Below are positions 10,714 to 20,987 of a DNA stretch of 64,000 nucleotides, piece after piece. Source of the stretch: Phytophthora quininea (lineage: Eukaryota > Oomycota > Peronosporomycetes > Peronosporales > Peronosporaceae). The stretch lies in contig JAAVTG010000614.1 of assembly GCA_011947345.1 (NCBI GenBank), forward strand, positions 62,001 through 126,000. The letters run 5' to 3'. The first letter of the stretch is position 1; each line of letters starts with the position of its first letter. Under the pieces are notes generated by a model. That model had not been told where the DNA came from. It saw nothing but the letters and a program-made list of their open reading frames with translations, and made no database searches. The translations under genes and the position numbers were made by a program.

Positions 10714-11292
10714 CCTTCTTTTGGCGCCAGAAAATATTTTATAGAAGATTCACACTAATCAGTCGTAAAACAATGCGTTATGATTGCGCCATTTCACCCC
10801 GTTCCGGGAACTGGAATAGTACATGGGGACCCCATGATGGGGTCAATGCCGCGTAGAGGCGCTCGACAGCCAGCTAAAGCTACTACAAATGCCGACGCGC
10901 GCCCACGTCGCGCTACACGACGACCGCCAGCGGCGAGTTGGTGCGGTCGATCGAGGCGGAGACGGCGGCCGAGACGGAGACCAAGGACGGCGAGAAGACG
11001 TGGACCGTGGAAGCGGAGACCCGCGAGGAGACGGCGGCGCTGCAGACAACGCAGCCGACGCAGCCCGCCATCACGACGTCGACGACGATGCTCGGCATGA
11101 CAGGTATCCGGTAGAGCAAAATGTCAAGGCTTCAATGAAGCTTTGGTTGTGAACGTAAATACTTTGCATGAAGTTATCTTGTCAGCACTGTCGAGTCCTA
11201 ACACCGTGCCGTTGAGTCGTGCTGTTTTGAGAGCTCTACATTTGCTAGTTGGACATGGCGATTACAGAAGAAACAACATGATCGAACCACTA
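10714..11292. other. Acidic coding-like tail (10920-11114, +) and otherwise empty
   Basis: The frame 10920-11114 gives an acidic, threonine-rich tail (GELVRSIEAETAAETETKDG... ending GMTGIR, stop TAG) with no start codon of its own. It looks like the C-terminus of a lost gene. The arginine-rich and glycine-rich ORFs over the same bases are shadows of this GC-rich stretch. Confidence 0.25.
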
Positions 11293-12429
11293 TTAGTAGT
11301 AGACAATCGTTTTACAAACGTTTGCGATTGAAGAGTTAATTCTCGTCTGCCACTTACTAATTGCAGTCTTTGGTCTCTTCATCTTTTTCCGTGCCTCCCT
11401 CGCTGTCTTCCTGGGGACTGGGATTCGGAAGAGTCGCGGGCGAGATGTTGTTGCAGGCTTTGGCAAGTTACTTGATTGTCCGCTGCGAGCTCCGTACAGG
11501 TCGAAGTTGGGATTTCTGTCCTCATCACTCTTCGTTTCTTCGTCCAGATCCTGCGTCAATGGAATATCTCGTGGCGATGGCTCCGAATCCTCGTTGGAAA
11601 TGCATGATTCGAGCGAATTGCGTCGCAGTCGGCCCGCATCGATCGAGTCCTGAGACTGACTTGAGTCCGATAAATATTGCAACTGTTCCAAACGTACCTT
11701 CTCCTTCTGATAGTCCTCTTGACGTTTCTTCGCCATATCAAGACGCTGTTGTTGATAAAGCAGGTCGGCCTTGGCCGCGACTTCCGCTTCGGCAGCCATG
11801 GCTAACAGTGAGTCGATCTGCTCCACCTTCAGAATGTTGATTTTGGTAGGGGGCGTGTTGGCACGAGTCTGAGCATGATGCGGAACTTTGTTTTCGCTTT
11901 CTTTGTCTTTATCTCTTGTTGCAACTGAAAAAGCTGAATTACATAATACTGTCAGTGAACAGAAGATTGACGGAATAACGTAGGAAGCAAGTACCTTGGC
12001 GTGCAGCTCAATGACACTTCGTACTTCAACCGGCGTTTTGTCATCCACCAGCACATCGTGGAGTGTGCGCTTCAAATATCCAGCTTCATCACGAGCAGCT
12101 TCACCTTCTGCCTTCAACTTCTCCACCTCTTTCTTCAACTCTCCCACCTTCTTCTCGTGATCGGCCAGCTCGATCTTGTGCGTTATCGTTGCTGCTTCAA
12201 GATTCTCTTTGACCTCTTTCAGTTCTGCTGCCTGCTGCTCGCTCAATTTTTCCAACGCCTCGATCTCCGTTACCTGGGCTGCAATGACAACTTGAAAACC
12301 ATGCTTCTCTTCCTTGAGTTTGCAACGTTCCTCCCCGAGTTTGGCACGATCCTCCTCGAGCTTGACACGTTCCTCCTCGGGCTTGACACGTTCTTCCTGG
12401 ACCTGCTCCCCACCACGGGTGTGTGGCAT
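11293..12429 (-). CDS. Long coiled-coil protein, hypothetical
   Basis: 378 aa from an ATG at 12427-12429. Residues about 8-140 are near-uninterrupted charged heptads (EERVKLEEDRAKLGEE, ELADHEKKVGELKKEVEKL), then a short hydrophobic stretch (about 150-170), then a second helix (LLYQQQRLDMAKKRQEDYQ) and a basic C-terminus (RKTAREARKKMKRPKTAISKW). The hydrophobic stretch is bounded by GT (11994) and AG (11925 or 11934) and could be an unspliced intron rather than protein. The family is unknown. It lies beside another coiled-coil gene on the same strand, with which it may form a set. Confidence 0.45.
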   Translation of the reverse strand: MPHTRGGEQVQEERVKPEEERVKLEEDRAKLGEERCKLKEEKHGFQVVIAAQVTEIEALEKLSEQQAAELKEVKENLEAATITHKIELADHEKKVGELKKEVEKLKAEGEAARDEAGYLKRTLHDVLVDDKTPVEVRSVIELHAKVLASYVIPSIFCSLTVLCNSAFSVATRDKDKESENKVPHHAQTRANTPPTKINILKVEQIDSLLAMAAEAEVAAKADLLYQQQRLDMAKKRQEDYQKEKVRLEQLQYLSDSSQSQDSIDAGRLRRNSLESCISNEDSEPSPRDIPLTQDLDEETKSDEDRNPNFDLYGARSGQSSNLPKPATTSRPRLFRIPVPRKTAREARKKMKRPKTAISKWQTRINSSIANVCKTIVYY

Positions 12430-12780
12430 ACCCTTTTAGCAGAAGGGGGATGCGGCGGGGACGCTGAAGAGGCCAGCGCGCGCGCGCGTACGCATAGCCA
12501 CAGGTTCTAGTTTTTCCATGACTGGATTGGAACACTACAGGTAGAGATAATTTTTGAAAATAAATGTCTTCATTATTTATCCTCCCAATCCCTTTCTACG
12601 ACGCTTACACAGCCGCCGTTCTACATACATGGCTGGGCGTATGATTCTACGCATAACGAGAGTATCGAAATCGTCCGCTACCGCCAGGATCAGCAGTTGG
12701 ACGTGGCCTTGCAGCAGGACCTGGACAAGACGCATTCGTACGCACACAGCTCGACGCCACCGTAGCCTTCACCGTCGTCG

Positions 12781-13946
12781 TCACGATGCTGCCGTCCGTC
12801 TCCCTTCGACTGAAACACCTCCGTCGTCGCCGGCTCGTCGGGCGCCAGGATACCCTGGGAGGTCAAAAATCAGCTTGAGTGGATCAGCTATGAGATGGCA
12901 GCAGTATTTGTCAAAGACATCGTCGTGCTTAGCTTGCGCTTCTTTGTTGAAGACTCTTCGGAGAACCTCGAGGAGGATTTTGTCGACCGCTGGATGCTTT
13001 TTCGTCTTGATCGTGCGTCTGAGATAGATGACTTTTGGTCGAGGCTGCCCTGGAATATGAATATTAGTCCGAAAGACGAAAACAAGAGCGAAAGCGCGTA
13101 CCTCGCCGAGATCGTCTAGCTTCTTGTCGACTTCATCACGGGTCGTCGCAATCACGTCAGCGATACTCGTATCTGTCTCGGCTTGGAGTCTTGCGTACTT
13201 CCGCTTTGGCTTTCGCGCGTGGGTGAACTTGATCTCCGTAATTTGTCTTTCGTTTTCGCGTCGCGTCAAGAGCTGCTTGATCTCTCGCATCATCGGGGAG
13301 TCGTCCGCTCGAACAGGAAGATTGCCGGTGACGTTGGTGTGGGCTTGAAGCGTCTTCATCGATGCTCTCTTGAACGTGAGCAGCTCGCGCATGTCTCGAT
13401 CGTGAAGCGCCATAAGCTCCTTCAGGTTGGCCGACACCATTTGTCGATCCCTCTCTCGCTGTCGTTCGAACCGCTCCCCATGCGAGCGAGCTCTGCTGTA
13501 ACGTGCTTGAACTGATCTGTCACCTCGTCAAAACGATCCATTAGAGCATCATGTTGGGTCTCGGCGCGCTCGGCGCGGGCCTCGGCGCGATCGGCGCGGG
13601 ACTCAGCGCGATCAGCACGGAACTCGGCGCGATCGGCGAGGGTCTCGGCGCGATCAGCACGGGACTCTGGAGCAAAGAGCGCGGCGCGCACTTAGAGGAG
13701 CTCTTCGTCGGCGTGTTGGCGTGCGACGCGATCGGCGTGGGCCTCGGCGCGCAGACGCTCAATCTCGTTCTGGAGACGCTCAGCGCGGGCATCGGCGCGG
13801 GCCTTGGAAGCAACGAGTTGTACGACGGTGGCGCGCTCGGTCTCAAGCTCGTTCTGGAGGCGCACGGCCTCGGCGCGCAGGCGCTCAATCTCGTCGGCCA
13901 TGGTGACTTGGTGACTTGGAGAATGGGGTGGCTCCTCGTCTGTCAC
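12781..13946 (-). pseudogene. Coiled-coil gene with heptad minisatellite, frames broken
   Basis: On the minus strand, MADEIERLRAEAVRLQNEL starts within the frame beginning at 13946 and stops near 13692. The next frame (to 13422) consists of repeats of RADRAES-type heptads, and the third (13440-12781) continues with EIKQLLTRRENERQITEI and a globular-looking end. An intron-like GT...AG with ACTAAT (13101-13050) sits in the last piece. The plan (MA-D/E start, long Ala/Arg/Asp heptads, compact C-terminal domain) resembles the 298-aa ORF at 38,937-39,833 and its twin at 49,935-50,831. I cannot name the family. The Bro/KilA-N-associated C-terminal domains of large DNA viruses are a weak possibility. 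Confidence 0.4.
13559..13670 (-). repeat. 21-bp minisatellite encoding coiled-coil heptads
   Basis: About five to six head-to-tail units of a GC-rich 21-bp motif (plus strand core CTCGGCGCGATCGGCGCGG) with point differences. Each unit is exactly seven codons, so length changes preserve the heptad register of the coiled coil on the minus strand. Confidence 0.7.
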
Positions 13947-14044
13947 AAAAAAATCTTAACGAGGTTTTTGACAAGTGCAACAATCACCGGTTCACTATAG
14001 TTGGCAATCGGTGTGGCCCACACTGCGGGGGCCAATTCAAACTA

Positions 14045-15792
14045 TTGTACTGGCCATAAAAGTTGATACCGCATAGCGATGTTGGCCCACGCCGGTGTCC
14101 GTTACTCGGCTAATATTGGCCGTTTGAGGCCGTTTAGCCCCGCAAAATGACCCTGAAACACTCCTCTATCTACTATTCCAGGCCTCCTCGTGTCGTTCTG
14201 CGTGCCAGCATGGCGAGGGAAAGAAGACCAGTGAAGCCGAGGATGCGATTGTAACGAACTCTTGTGATCCTCCCGTTCCTGGAGTAGCCGCTAGCTCGTG
14301 TGCTGACCCTGCGTTGGATCGGATGGGCCGTTCGGCACTGACTTCAACATCTTTAACAAGTACTGGCCGACAGAGAACCAACTGGGTTCCCTGCGCCGGT
14401 GCGTGCCCTGGCCGACACTGCCACCTATTTATTATCTTTCCTCGACAACAAATGTCCTGCCTGCTCTCAACCTTGCAGCCCTGGCACCTCGTGAAGCGAA
14501 CTCCCTGCACGCCTGTCCTCACCACTTGGAGCATACTGGCCCCTTACGTCGCAGTGCGGAGACTCGAAGACACACTGGTCCCCTCCCGTTCGTTCGGTCC
14601 ACGCTAGCACCCGTTCTGCTCAGTCACCGTTGTCCTTGCTGCTGATTGCTGCTCGCTCAGCAAAACTCGAAGTGAGCCGTCGACTGCGGCTGATTCTCTC
14701 GCCTTCGTTCTCAACCCACTCAGTAGAATCCTTCTCTCTACCGGCAACACGCTCCCTGGCCGTCCATATCTTTACCAGCCATCGCGCCGTCCTTCTTCGC
14801 CATTCTCTGCGGCTTTTCGTCGGCGAAATCTTTATCCGTTATCGCACGAATCACATTCACTGTCCGTTTGCGACTGTTCACCTGCCAAATCCTCGCCAGC
14901 CTCCGTTCGTCCATACGTGTCCACAACCACGTACGCCGACATCGTCGGATTCAAACTCCGGTCAATTGAATTAGCGCGATCTTCATCTACACCGTGCAGT
15001 ATATTACACGATGATTGTAAGTGCCTACAAGCTTTTCCTCAAAAATCGAGAAGGAGAGCATCGAGGGGCAGGGCGGACACGGGGACTTGTCCACGAATGC
15101 ATTGGGACCCCAACAACCACCATTTCGCGCGTGTGGAGGGCCTACGAGGCGAGTCAGAATGCCGAAAGTGTCGAGGTTGGTGCTATGGAGCTTGCCAATC
15201 CTACTATTAGGTACCCCCAGTAATTAATACGGTCTATTTTCCAGGTCCAGGCTGAAGAGCATCGTGGACGTCCTTACAGCTACGAGGATGAGAATGTTTC
15301 GCCGTATATCGATGCCTGCATCGCGCGCTAGAGGATGAAACCATTGAGTGTGCGGATGCTGGAGAAGGGGAGATCGCCAGCGACAGTCAAGACGAGGACC
15401 TATAAGATTTAATACAAGAGCAGGTCCTCAGATTTGGCGTGATGCAATCATCATTTTGCTGTTTGGTCGAGTTGACGTCGGGTAACCCTAAATTTAACCG
15501 AAACACAAGATGTTTTGGCATCTGTTCTCCTTCTGGGCCAATGAAAGCCTCAGGTTTTGACTGATGATCGGTTAGCCCTAATGGAGCCCTTTCCCCAAAC
15601 TTTTGGCTGGCCGAGAAAGTTTTTGGAGCGGCTGTAGCTCAAAAACGACGCAGAATTGGCCAAATTTGACCTCAAAATCAGAATCTACGCACGCGAATTA
15701 CCCTTATTTCTAAGTATCGTATATGGAAAGTCACCATCTTCTTGGTGAAACACGCCCTAGAGTTACGGTATCAACTATTTTGGCCAGTACAA
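14045..15792 (+). mobile_element. TA-flanked DNA transposon with about 27-bp inverted ends (Tc1/mariner-like), deleted
   Basis: The left end begins TTGTACTGGCCA...AGTTGATACCG after TA (14043-14044). The right end is its reverse complement, ending ...GGCCAGTACAA at 15792 before TA (15793-15794). I count two mismatches in about 27 bp. TA duplication and the 1748-bp size fit Tc1/mariner. The only coding signal is a helix-turn-helix-like ORF at 15,011-15,223. No DDE catalytic core is seen, so this is a non-autonomous copy. Confidence 0.6.
15011..15223 (+). pseudogene. Transposase N-terminal helix-turn-helix fragment
   Basis: SAYKLFLKNREG...RGLVHECIGTPTTTISRVWRAY has the pattern of a Tc1/mariner/IS630 N-terminal domain (helix, then TTISRVW recognition helix). 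After the stop, the DNA continues with a second short in-frame-like segment (GRPYSYEDENVSPYIDACI, about 15265-15330). The catalytic domain is absent. It lies inside the TA-flanked element with inverted ends. Confidence 0.35.
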
Positions 15793-15919
15793 TAATTAGC
15801 GCCTAAGCCAAATGTACTCAGAGATCAGAACTGAAGCGACCAGATTTTGAGAGGGAGAAACCAATGTAGTCCACACAATTATGCGACTTGTGCGGATCTG
15901 TGACGTGAGGATGATATAT

Positions 15920-18040
15920 CTCAAGGAGCTTTATTCACACCGCGCACCAGCCGGGGAAACTTTTCGATCTTCATGACCTCCTGCGTCCGGGCGTTGATTC
16001 GAAGATGAACAACCTCGGCCAAAGCAAAGTGGACATCTTGTCCTGTAAATAGATCTTTGTACACTTGACGGGGTCTTTCTTTATAACGAGCGCTGTGGGG
16101 ACCCTTTTCATGCGCAAATGCACACTTTTTGTTGCATCGTTGGCTTCGCAGGCGAGGAAATCTATGTAGGTTTTCTTTGCAACGAAGTAAGATTATTCTG
16201 CGTAGATCCGCCCTTCGCTCCCTTCCAACCTGAAATCATTGTGGAAGTTCCCGAGTTGCTTTCCCTGTAGCTCTCGCCCATACTTTTCTCTGAACGCCTC
16301 GTTTAGCTTAGGGATCCCATCGAGATCAATATGCATTGAATCTGTGTCCTGGTATCAGGTGTCAATCTCAAGGTCCTCCGCGGGGCACATGACTTCGTTC
16401 ATAAGGCGCTTACTCATGCCCAAGATTTGGACACCGATGTGAGCCGGAGAGAAGTGTCTAGAGAGTGCCTTGTGCTCCTCAAAGAGCGCGAGGTCTATCG
16501 AAATTGGAGTGCGTCTGAATAGACGATTGATGCGCTTTCGAGTGTAAAGATTGATTTCCTCGGCGCCGTGTACAAATGTTTTTGCTTGACAATGCACCGT
16601 TGTATCAACTTTCCGTACGAACTGTTCAGAAGCAGCTTAATAACCTTTTCGATTGCGTTTTTGTCGGCTTTGTACTTTAACCTCTCGTTGGACATCGTCA
16701 CGATTGACTCGCAGATTTGTTTGTTAAACCTCTCGTTCCAGTAGAGCCCTTCGATTACCTCATAAGTCGCGCCCTGAAACTCTACGAGGTCTTCAAGCGC
16801 ATACTGATCGACAATCAGTTCCTGCCCGACAATGTCATTTGTAAAGTTGCGAGTGCCGTCCTCGCTGACCAGGGATTGGAGTGGGAAATGCCGCTCTTTC
16901 GCCAAGGACAAAATCTTGACGCGACTTATGTAGTAGTCACACTTCGGGATAACTCTTCTATGCAGTTTTGACATCCCTTTTGGAAAGCCTGAGAGGCGAG
17001 TCATGGCGGAAGGGTAGAGGCTCACCGCGTCCTCATCGGATACTTTATGTCTTGTGTGGTGGGGCTTGTTATCGCGTGTCATGACTCTACCACCAACGAT
17101 AGCTTTGCGGACAAAGGCCAACGATGGGCCTGAGAGAGAGTAGCATTTATCATAACATCCTGCGTTGTGGAAAACGGCGTAACTCACACCTGGCATGCTT
17201 ACATGCCTATCGACATCTTGTTCGTAGGGCTTTTGGAGAAGCATATCTCGGAACCGCGTAAAGCATGCCGCCAAGACATCAACGTCGCGACGGCAGTAGT
17301 GAATTGCGTACGCAACAGTGTCAAGAAAGCCGTCTTTTATTGCGCAAATCCGTTCTGTGTTGACCTTTAATTTTTCGATATCAGCATACCTTTTTCTAGC
17401 GTCTCCAGTGGGAGGGGCTTATTGTAAGTTTCAACGTTTATGATTTCATGTGGAAAACACTCTTTTTCGACTGGAATCGAATCACACGTCCCTGGAAACA
17501 TTTTAGGGGTTCAGCCAGCGGCTCATTAATGAAACTCATTGTGTCCTTAAAACAGAGATGGTGTGACTTGTAGTAGCCACTACATAGTTTCATCTTGTTA
17601 CCAGCTTCGATCACCGCGTCGGAAAAGTGGGTGAGGTGCTTGAGCACGAAACGGATGTCGAATCCCAAGCTATGAGCCCAAAAGAGGTAGCTGCTGTTTC
17701 TTGGCAGATAATCCAGCATCCGCGTCACACAGTCGAGCCCAAACGCATGCTGAGTAGGTTCGTTGCCAACCTTCCGTGCTGCAAGATAGGCGATGTGTCC
17801 ACAGTTGCTTTCATGATGGCCCTTGAACAAGGATGCGAGTTCAGGATGATGTGATAAAAGGCACTTCTTGAGCCCCGCAAACGTCTCCAAATCGAAAAAC
17901 ACACGTGTGTACTTCTCTTCTACGAAGATTCTCCCTTCGTGATGCTTGAGAGGACGGGTACCTTCACATACTACCTCAGGGAGTTCAGTAATCGTCTCTC
18001 CTGTATTAACATCGGTAACTGGTTCAGCCGGGAACATCTT
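15920..18040 (-). pseudogene. Protein-primed family B DNA polymerase (Polinton/Maverick or linear-plasmid type), degraded
   Basis: Read on the minus strand. All six signature motifs are visible. Exo I is FFDLETF (about 17890), Exo II is AHSLGFDIRF (about 17660), Exo III is YCRRDVDVL (about 17290), Pol motif A is SLYPSAM (about 17010), Pol motif B is KLLLNSSYGK (about 16630), and Pol motif C is YQDTDSMHID (about 16340). The C-terminus runs to RINARTQEVMKIEKFPRL (about 15960). Breaks are a frame change between 17438 and about 17400, another after motif B near 16500, and an in-frame TAA near 16195. The catalytic residues of both domains look intact, so decay is recent or partly due to sequence error. 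No integrase, packaging ATPase, cysteine protease or capsid gene of a Maverick is in the window, so element type is unresolved. Confidence 0.8.
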
Positions 18041-18230
18041 CTGCCCAATCTCTCGAAACCATTTTCGCTCTGCTGTGTCGGGCGTAAGCCTGGTGACTTC
18101 CTGAAACTTATTGTTGAGGAGTAGCCATTACCACTCCAAGACCGTCTCTGACAAGCTAATCTTTTGTTCCTGTGTCTGTAGCACGACTTTCGTGTCGTAT
18201 TAACCTTCGTGTTTGTGGTGCTAGTGGTCA
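18041..18230. other. Intergenic stretch
   Basis: Lies between the polymerase start (minus) and the basic ORF (plus). It could contain divergent promoters, but I see no specific element. Confidence 0.3.
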
Positions 18231-19033
18231 TGGCGCCCAGGAAGCGCAAATTTCAAAGCGAGGATGAAGTTTACGAGGAGTACGCGACTCCAGACGATGG
18301 AGACGCGAATGAAGCAGTCAAGAAGAGGAGGAAAGCCAACCTACGGTCAGCTTTACCGATTTCGTAGAGGGGTTATGGAAGAGAGGGCGCAGACAGCAGC
18401 GGCTGCTAACGCAACTTCAGCCTGGTGCTATGACGATTTCGGCGCCCCGTCCTGCTGGAGGCGTTGTAGGCGCGTCGACGACTGCCTCGGCATCTCCAAG
18501 AGCGGTCGCAGTTGCACGACCGTCGACACCTACTGCCGAAACTGCGTCTGTCCGTGAAGAAGGTTTGGAACGTGATAGGGTTCGAGTGGCAGATCGTCGG
18601 GCCGCCCGAACCTCGAGCCAACAGGATAGAGAACGTGCCTCTGATCGGGCGCGACAAGCAAACAGACGAGCGCGTACGACCCCATCACAGCGTGCGGCTG
18701 AACGTGAAAGAAATCGACTACTGGATGCAGCAAGACGAGCGCGCGATAGAGAGGCTGATGATGCGCATCGTTTGCAGGAGCAACAGCGGCGGGCAGGGCA
18801 AACACTGGAGGTGCGAGCGGGGAGTCGTGAAAGGAACACTACTGCGCGCGCATCGCAACATGATAACCTCTCGGAGGCTGCTGGCCAATCTATTCGTGAT
18901 CATCATGCTGCGCGCATGGCGGATAGACGCGGCCATATGCCTCGCGAGATGTAGCAGATCGAACGCGAGCGTAACGCCGAGCGGGCCAGAGCACGTGAGA
19001 CAAGGTGGTGAGCCTTTTTCGTCCAGAGTATAG
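18231..19033 (+). pseudogene. Helitron-type N-terminal basic region
   Basis: The ATG at 18231 starts MAPRKRKFQSEDEVYEEY with a nuclear-localisation-like cluster. After a stop at about 18366, another frame (18430-18954) continues as Arg/Ala-rich repeats (RASDRARQANRRAR, RERNRLLDAARRARDREAD), the kind of basic tract found at the N-terminus of many Helitron Rep-helicases. It stops at 18952-18954, and similar sequence follows briefly (ERERNAERARARE). The 1.9 kb of non-coding DNA before the clear Rep-like region may be an insertion. Assignment to the downstream Helitron is inferred from order and strand. Confidence 0.4.
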
Positions 19034-20940
19034 CGGCCCAAAGTTAAAGTACTCCTTAATATAACCGCCCAGTCCCTGAAATCAAGGATCAGGTAGTATA
19101 ATCAAGGATTGGCGTGTACCTAGTGAATCCCTCTTGGTTAGATTGACCTCGAGGCACCGTCCACCGTGTAGTTCTGAAGTTCGAGTGTCTTGGTTCTTGT
19201 TACTCCGGCTTGGTCCTTAGTCCTTGATCCAGAATCACACCCAAAACCAGGAATAATCAATGATATCCTTGATCCAGGTGCAGATTCAACGATTAGGAGT
19301 CCACGCGCAGTCCACCCAACCGAAAAAGCCAGGAATATAATAAACAGAGTCCACAAACGACACGTTATACAGAGCCCTTGTTATTTGTCTTAGCCGAGAA
19401 CTTGGGCTAATCACCGGTGTCAAAGGGGCTTCAGATCCTAGATAACAGGCTGATCCAAGACGCCCACAACGTACGCGCACCACTCTCTTCGAGAGAAATA
19501 CACAATCGATATCACAGCTTTGTCCAACGCTTCACGCCCACAGTCTTCAGTCACGGAACGAGGGGTCGAATCTGGTCCAGACGCCCTTAAACGCAGAATA
19601 TGAAATGGGTCAAGGAGCAAGCCCTGCCCAACTAACACACGGAATAAGCGGGGCTTGAACCTGAGCGAGCACGCCCAGAACCCCAACCTATCTGTGCCTT
19701 GAACTCGGTTGGAGTCCCGCAGACAGCACGCTCTTGACGACTGAACGCGATCCTTGTCCTGCAGCGACGGCGCGCCTGGATCCACCCACACGCTGTTCGG
19801 CGGGTCGATGTGGCTGCCTGTACAGCACGCACAGAGACAGACTTGGGCCCGAAGACTTGGCCCACTTGCGCTTGACAGGGAAAAATGAACTCTGTTTAAA
19901 ATTAATGGCTGACGTTCTCCTGCATGAATGCTAATCTGTGTGGACCACTTGAGTTGACTTCATTGACTATCACTTGACTTGAGTATAGGCTCTTGGTTGC
20001 ACGTCGTGAAGCGTCGCCCCGTGTTTGGCAACGTGACCTTTCCGAAAAGATTTGGAAAGATCTCACGACTCTGTCGCTCACGAGCCCAGCATATCTTGGA
20101 CTAGGGTTCTTGATCTTCAGAACTTGAAGATTGATAATCCAGGAATATCTGATCCAGAAACCATGATTCAGAAATGTCTGAACCAGGCAGTTTGGTACAA
20201 TGTTCTTTGACGAAAATCATCCAACCCCAGCCATGGATCAGGGCTCTGGTTCATCCATACTTAGCTTCGCGGTCATGGATCAAAGATTTCCAAAGCAGCG
20301 GCAACGCGGTAACAATATACACACATCGCTCAATCTGAAGTCCGAGCTAGGCTCAAGGACCAGAGAGTCTCAACCTAGAATCCGAGGAATATTCTCGGAT
20401 TAGGGAGCCGCACATCTTCAATCCAGGATCTCATGACCTTGAAAGCTTGATTCAGGATTCTGGTTGATCGTCCAGGGCTGCATACCCTGTATGTCCGGGA
20501 ATATGGTCTTGTGTTGAGGTTGAAAAGGGTTGATCCTTGGTTATCGGTGCCAGAATCAAGGTTTTCATAATATATCCTTGAATTCCGGGACAGATCTTGG
20601 ATTTTGGTGCTGGTCTAGGAATTTTTCAGCTGATTGTTGTATACAACATGTCAAGCCAAGTGGGGAAGCACTGTCCGATACATTCGAGACAGGCTTTTGA
20701 GGGAAACCCGCGTCAGGACGAGGGTGACTTGGACAGAACGTCTAATTCAAGGATCTTGAACGTGCACGTTCAAAACCAGACGTTTCCAAGTCTAGGGCCC
20801 ATGCTTGACTCAGCAACCCAACCAGAAAACCACCAATCATTCCGCATTTCATGTCCCAAACCATATGTCGCACTGAGTCTAATACTGAGCCAATCAGAGT
20901 GCATCTGAGATTTTCAGCCAATCAAAACACCATCGTCATG
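19034..20940. other. Non-coding, GATCC-rich dispersed-repeat region
   Basis: No coherent ORF. Short motifs such as TTGATCC, ATCAAGGAT and CCAGGAAT(A) recur many times in both orientations (for example 19080, 19215, 19265, 20110, 20155, 20420), suggesting degenerate repeat DNA. It separates the basic N-terminal segment from the Helitron Rep-like segment. Confidence 0.45.
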
Positions 20941-20987
20941 AATCTTTGGAATTTTTGAGAGCGCTTGGTGTCATACGCCGCGCCACC

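Noticed and set aside
10780..11100. Arginine-rich 106-aa ORF (DNA-binding or antimicrobial-like)
   Set aside because: A compositional product of a GC-rich segment; the alternative frame 10920-11114 is more protein-like.
13559..13670. CRISPR-like array
   Set aside because: Units are contiguous 21-mers without spacers, in a eukaryotic coding context.
13551..14000. 149-aa plus-strand ORF rich in GLGAIGAGL, silk- or elastin-like
   Set aside because: Antisense reading of the 21-bp minisatellite; the minus strand gives coherent coiled coil.
14403..14974. Plus-strand ORFs inside the TA-flanked element as a real gene
   Set aside because: No motif, shifting frames, odd composition; no support beyond openness.
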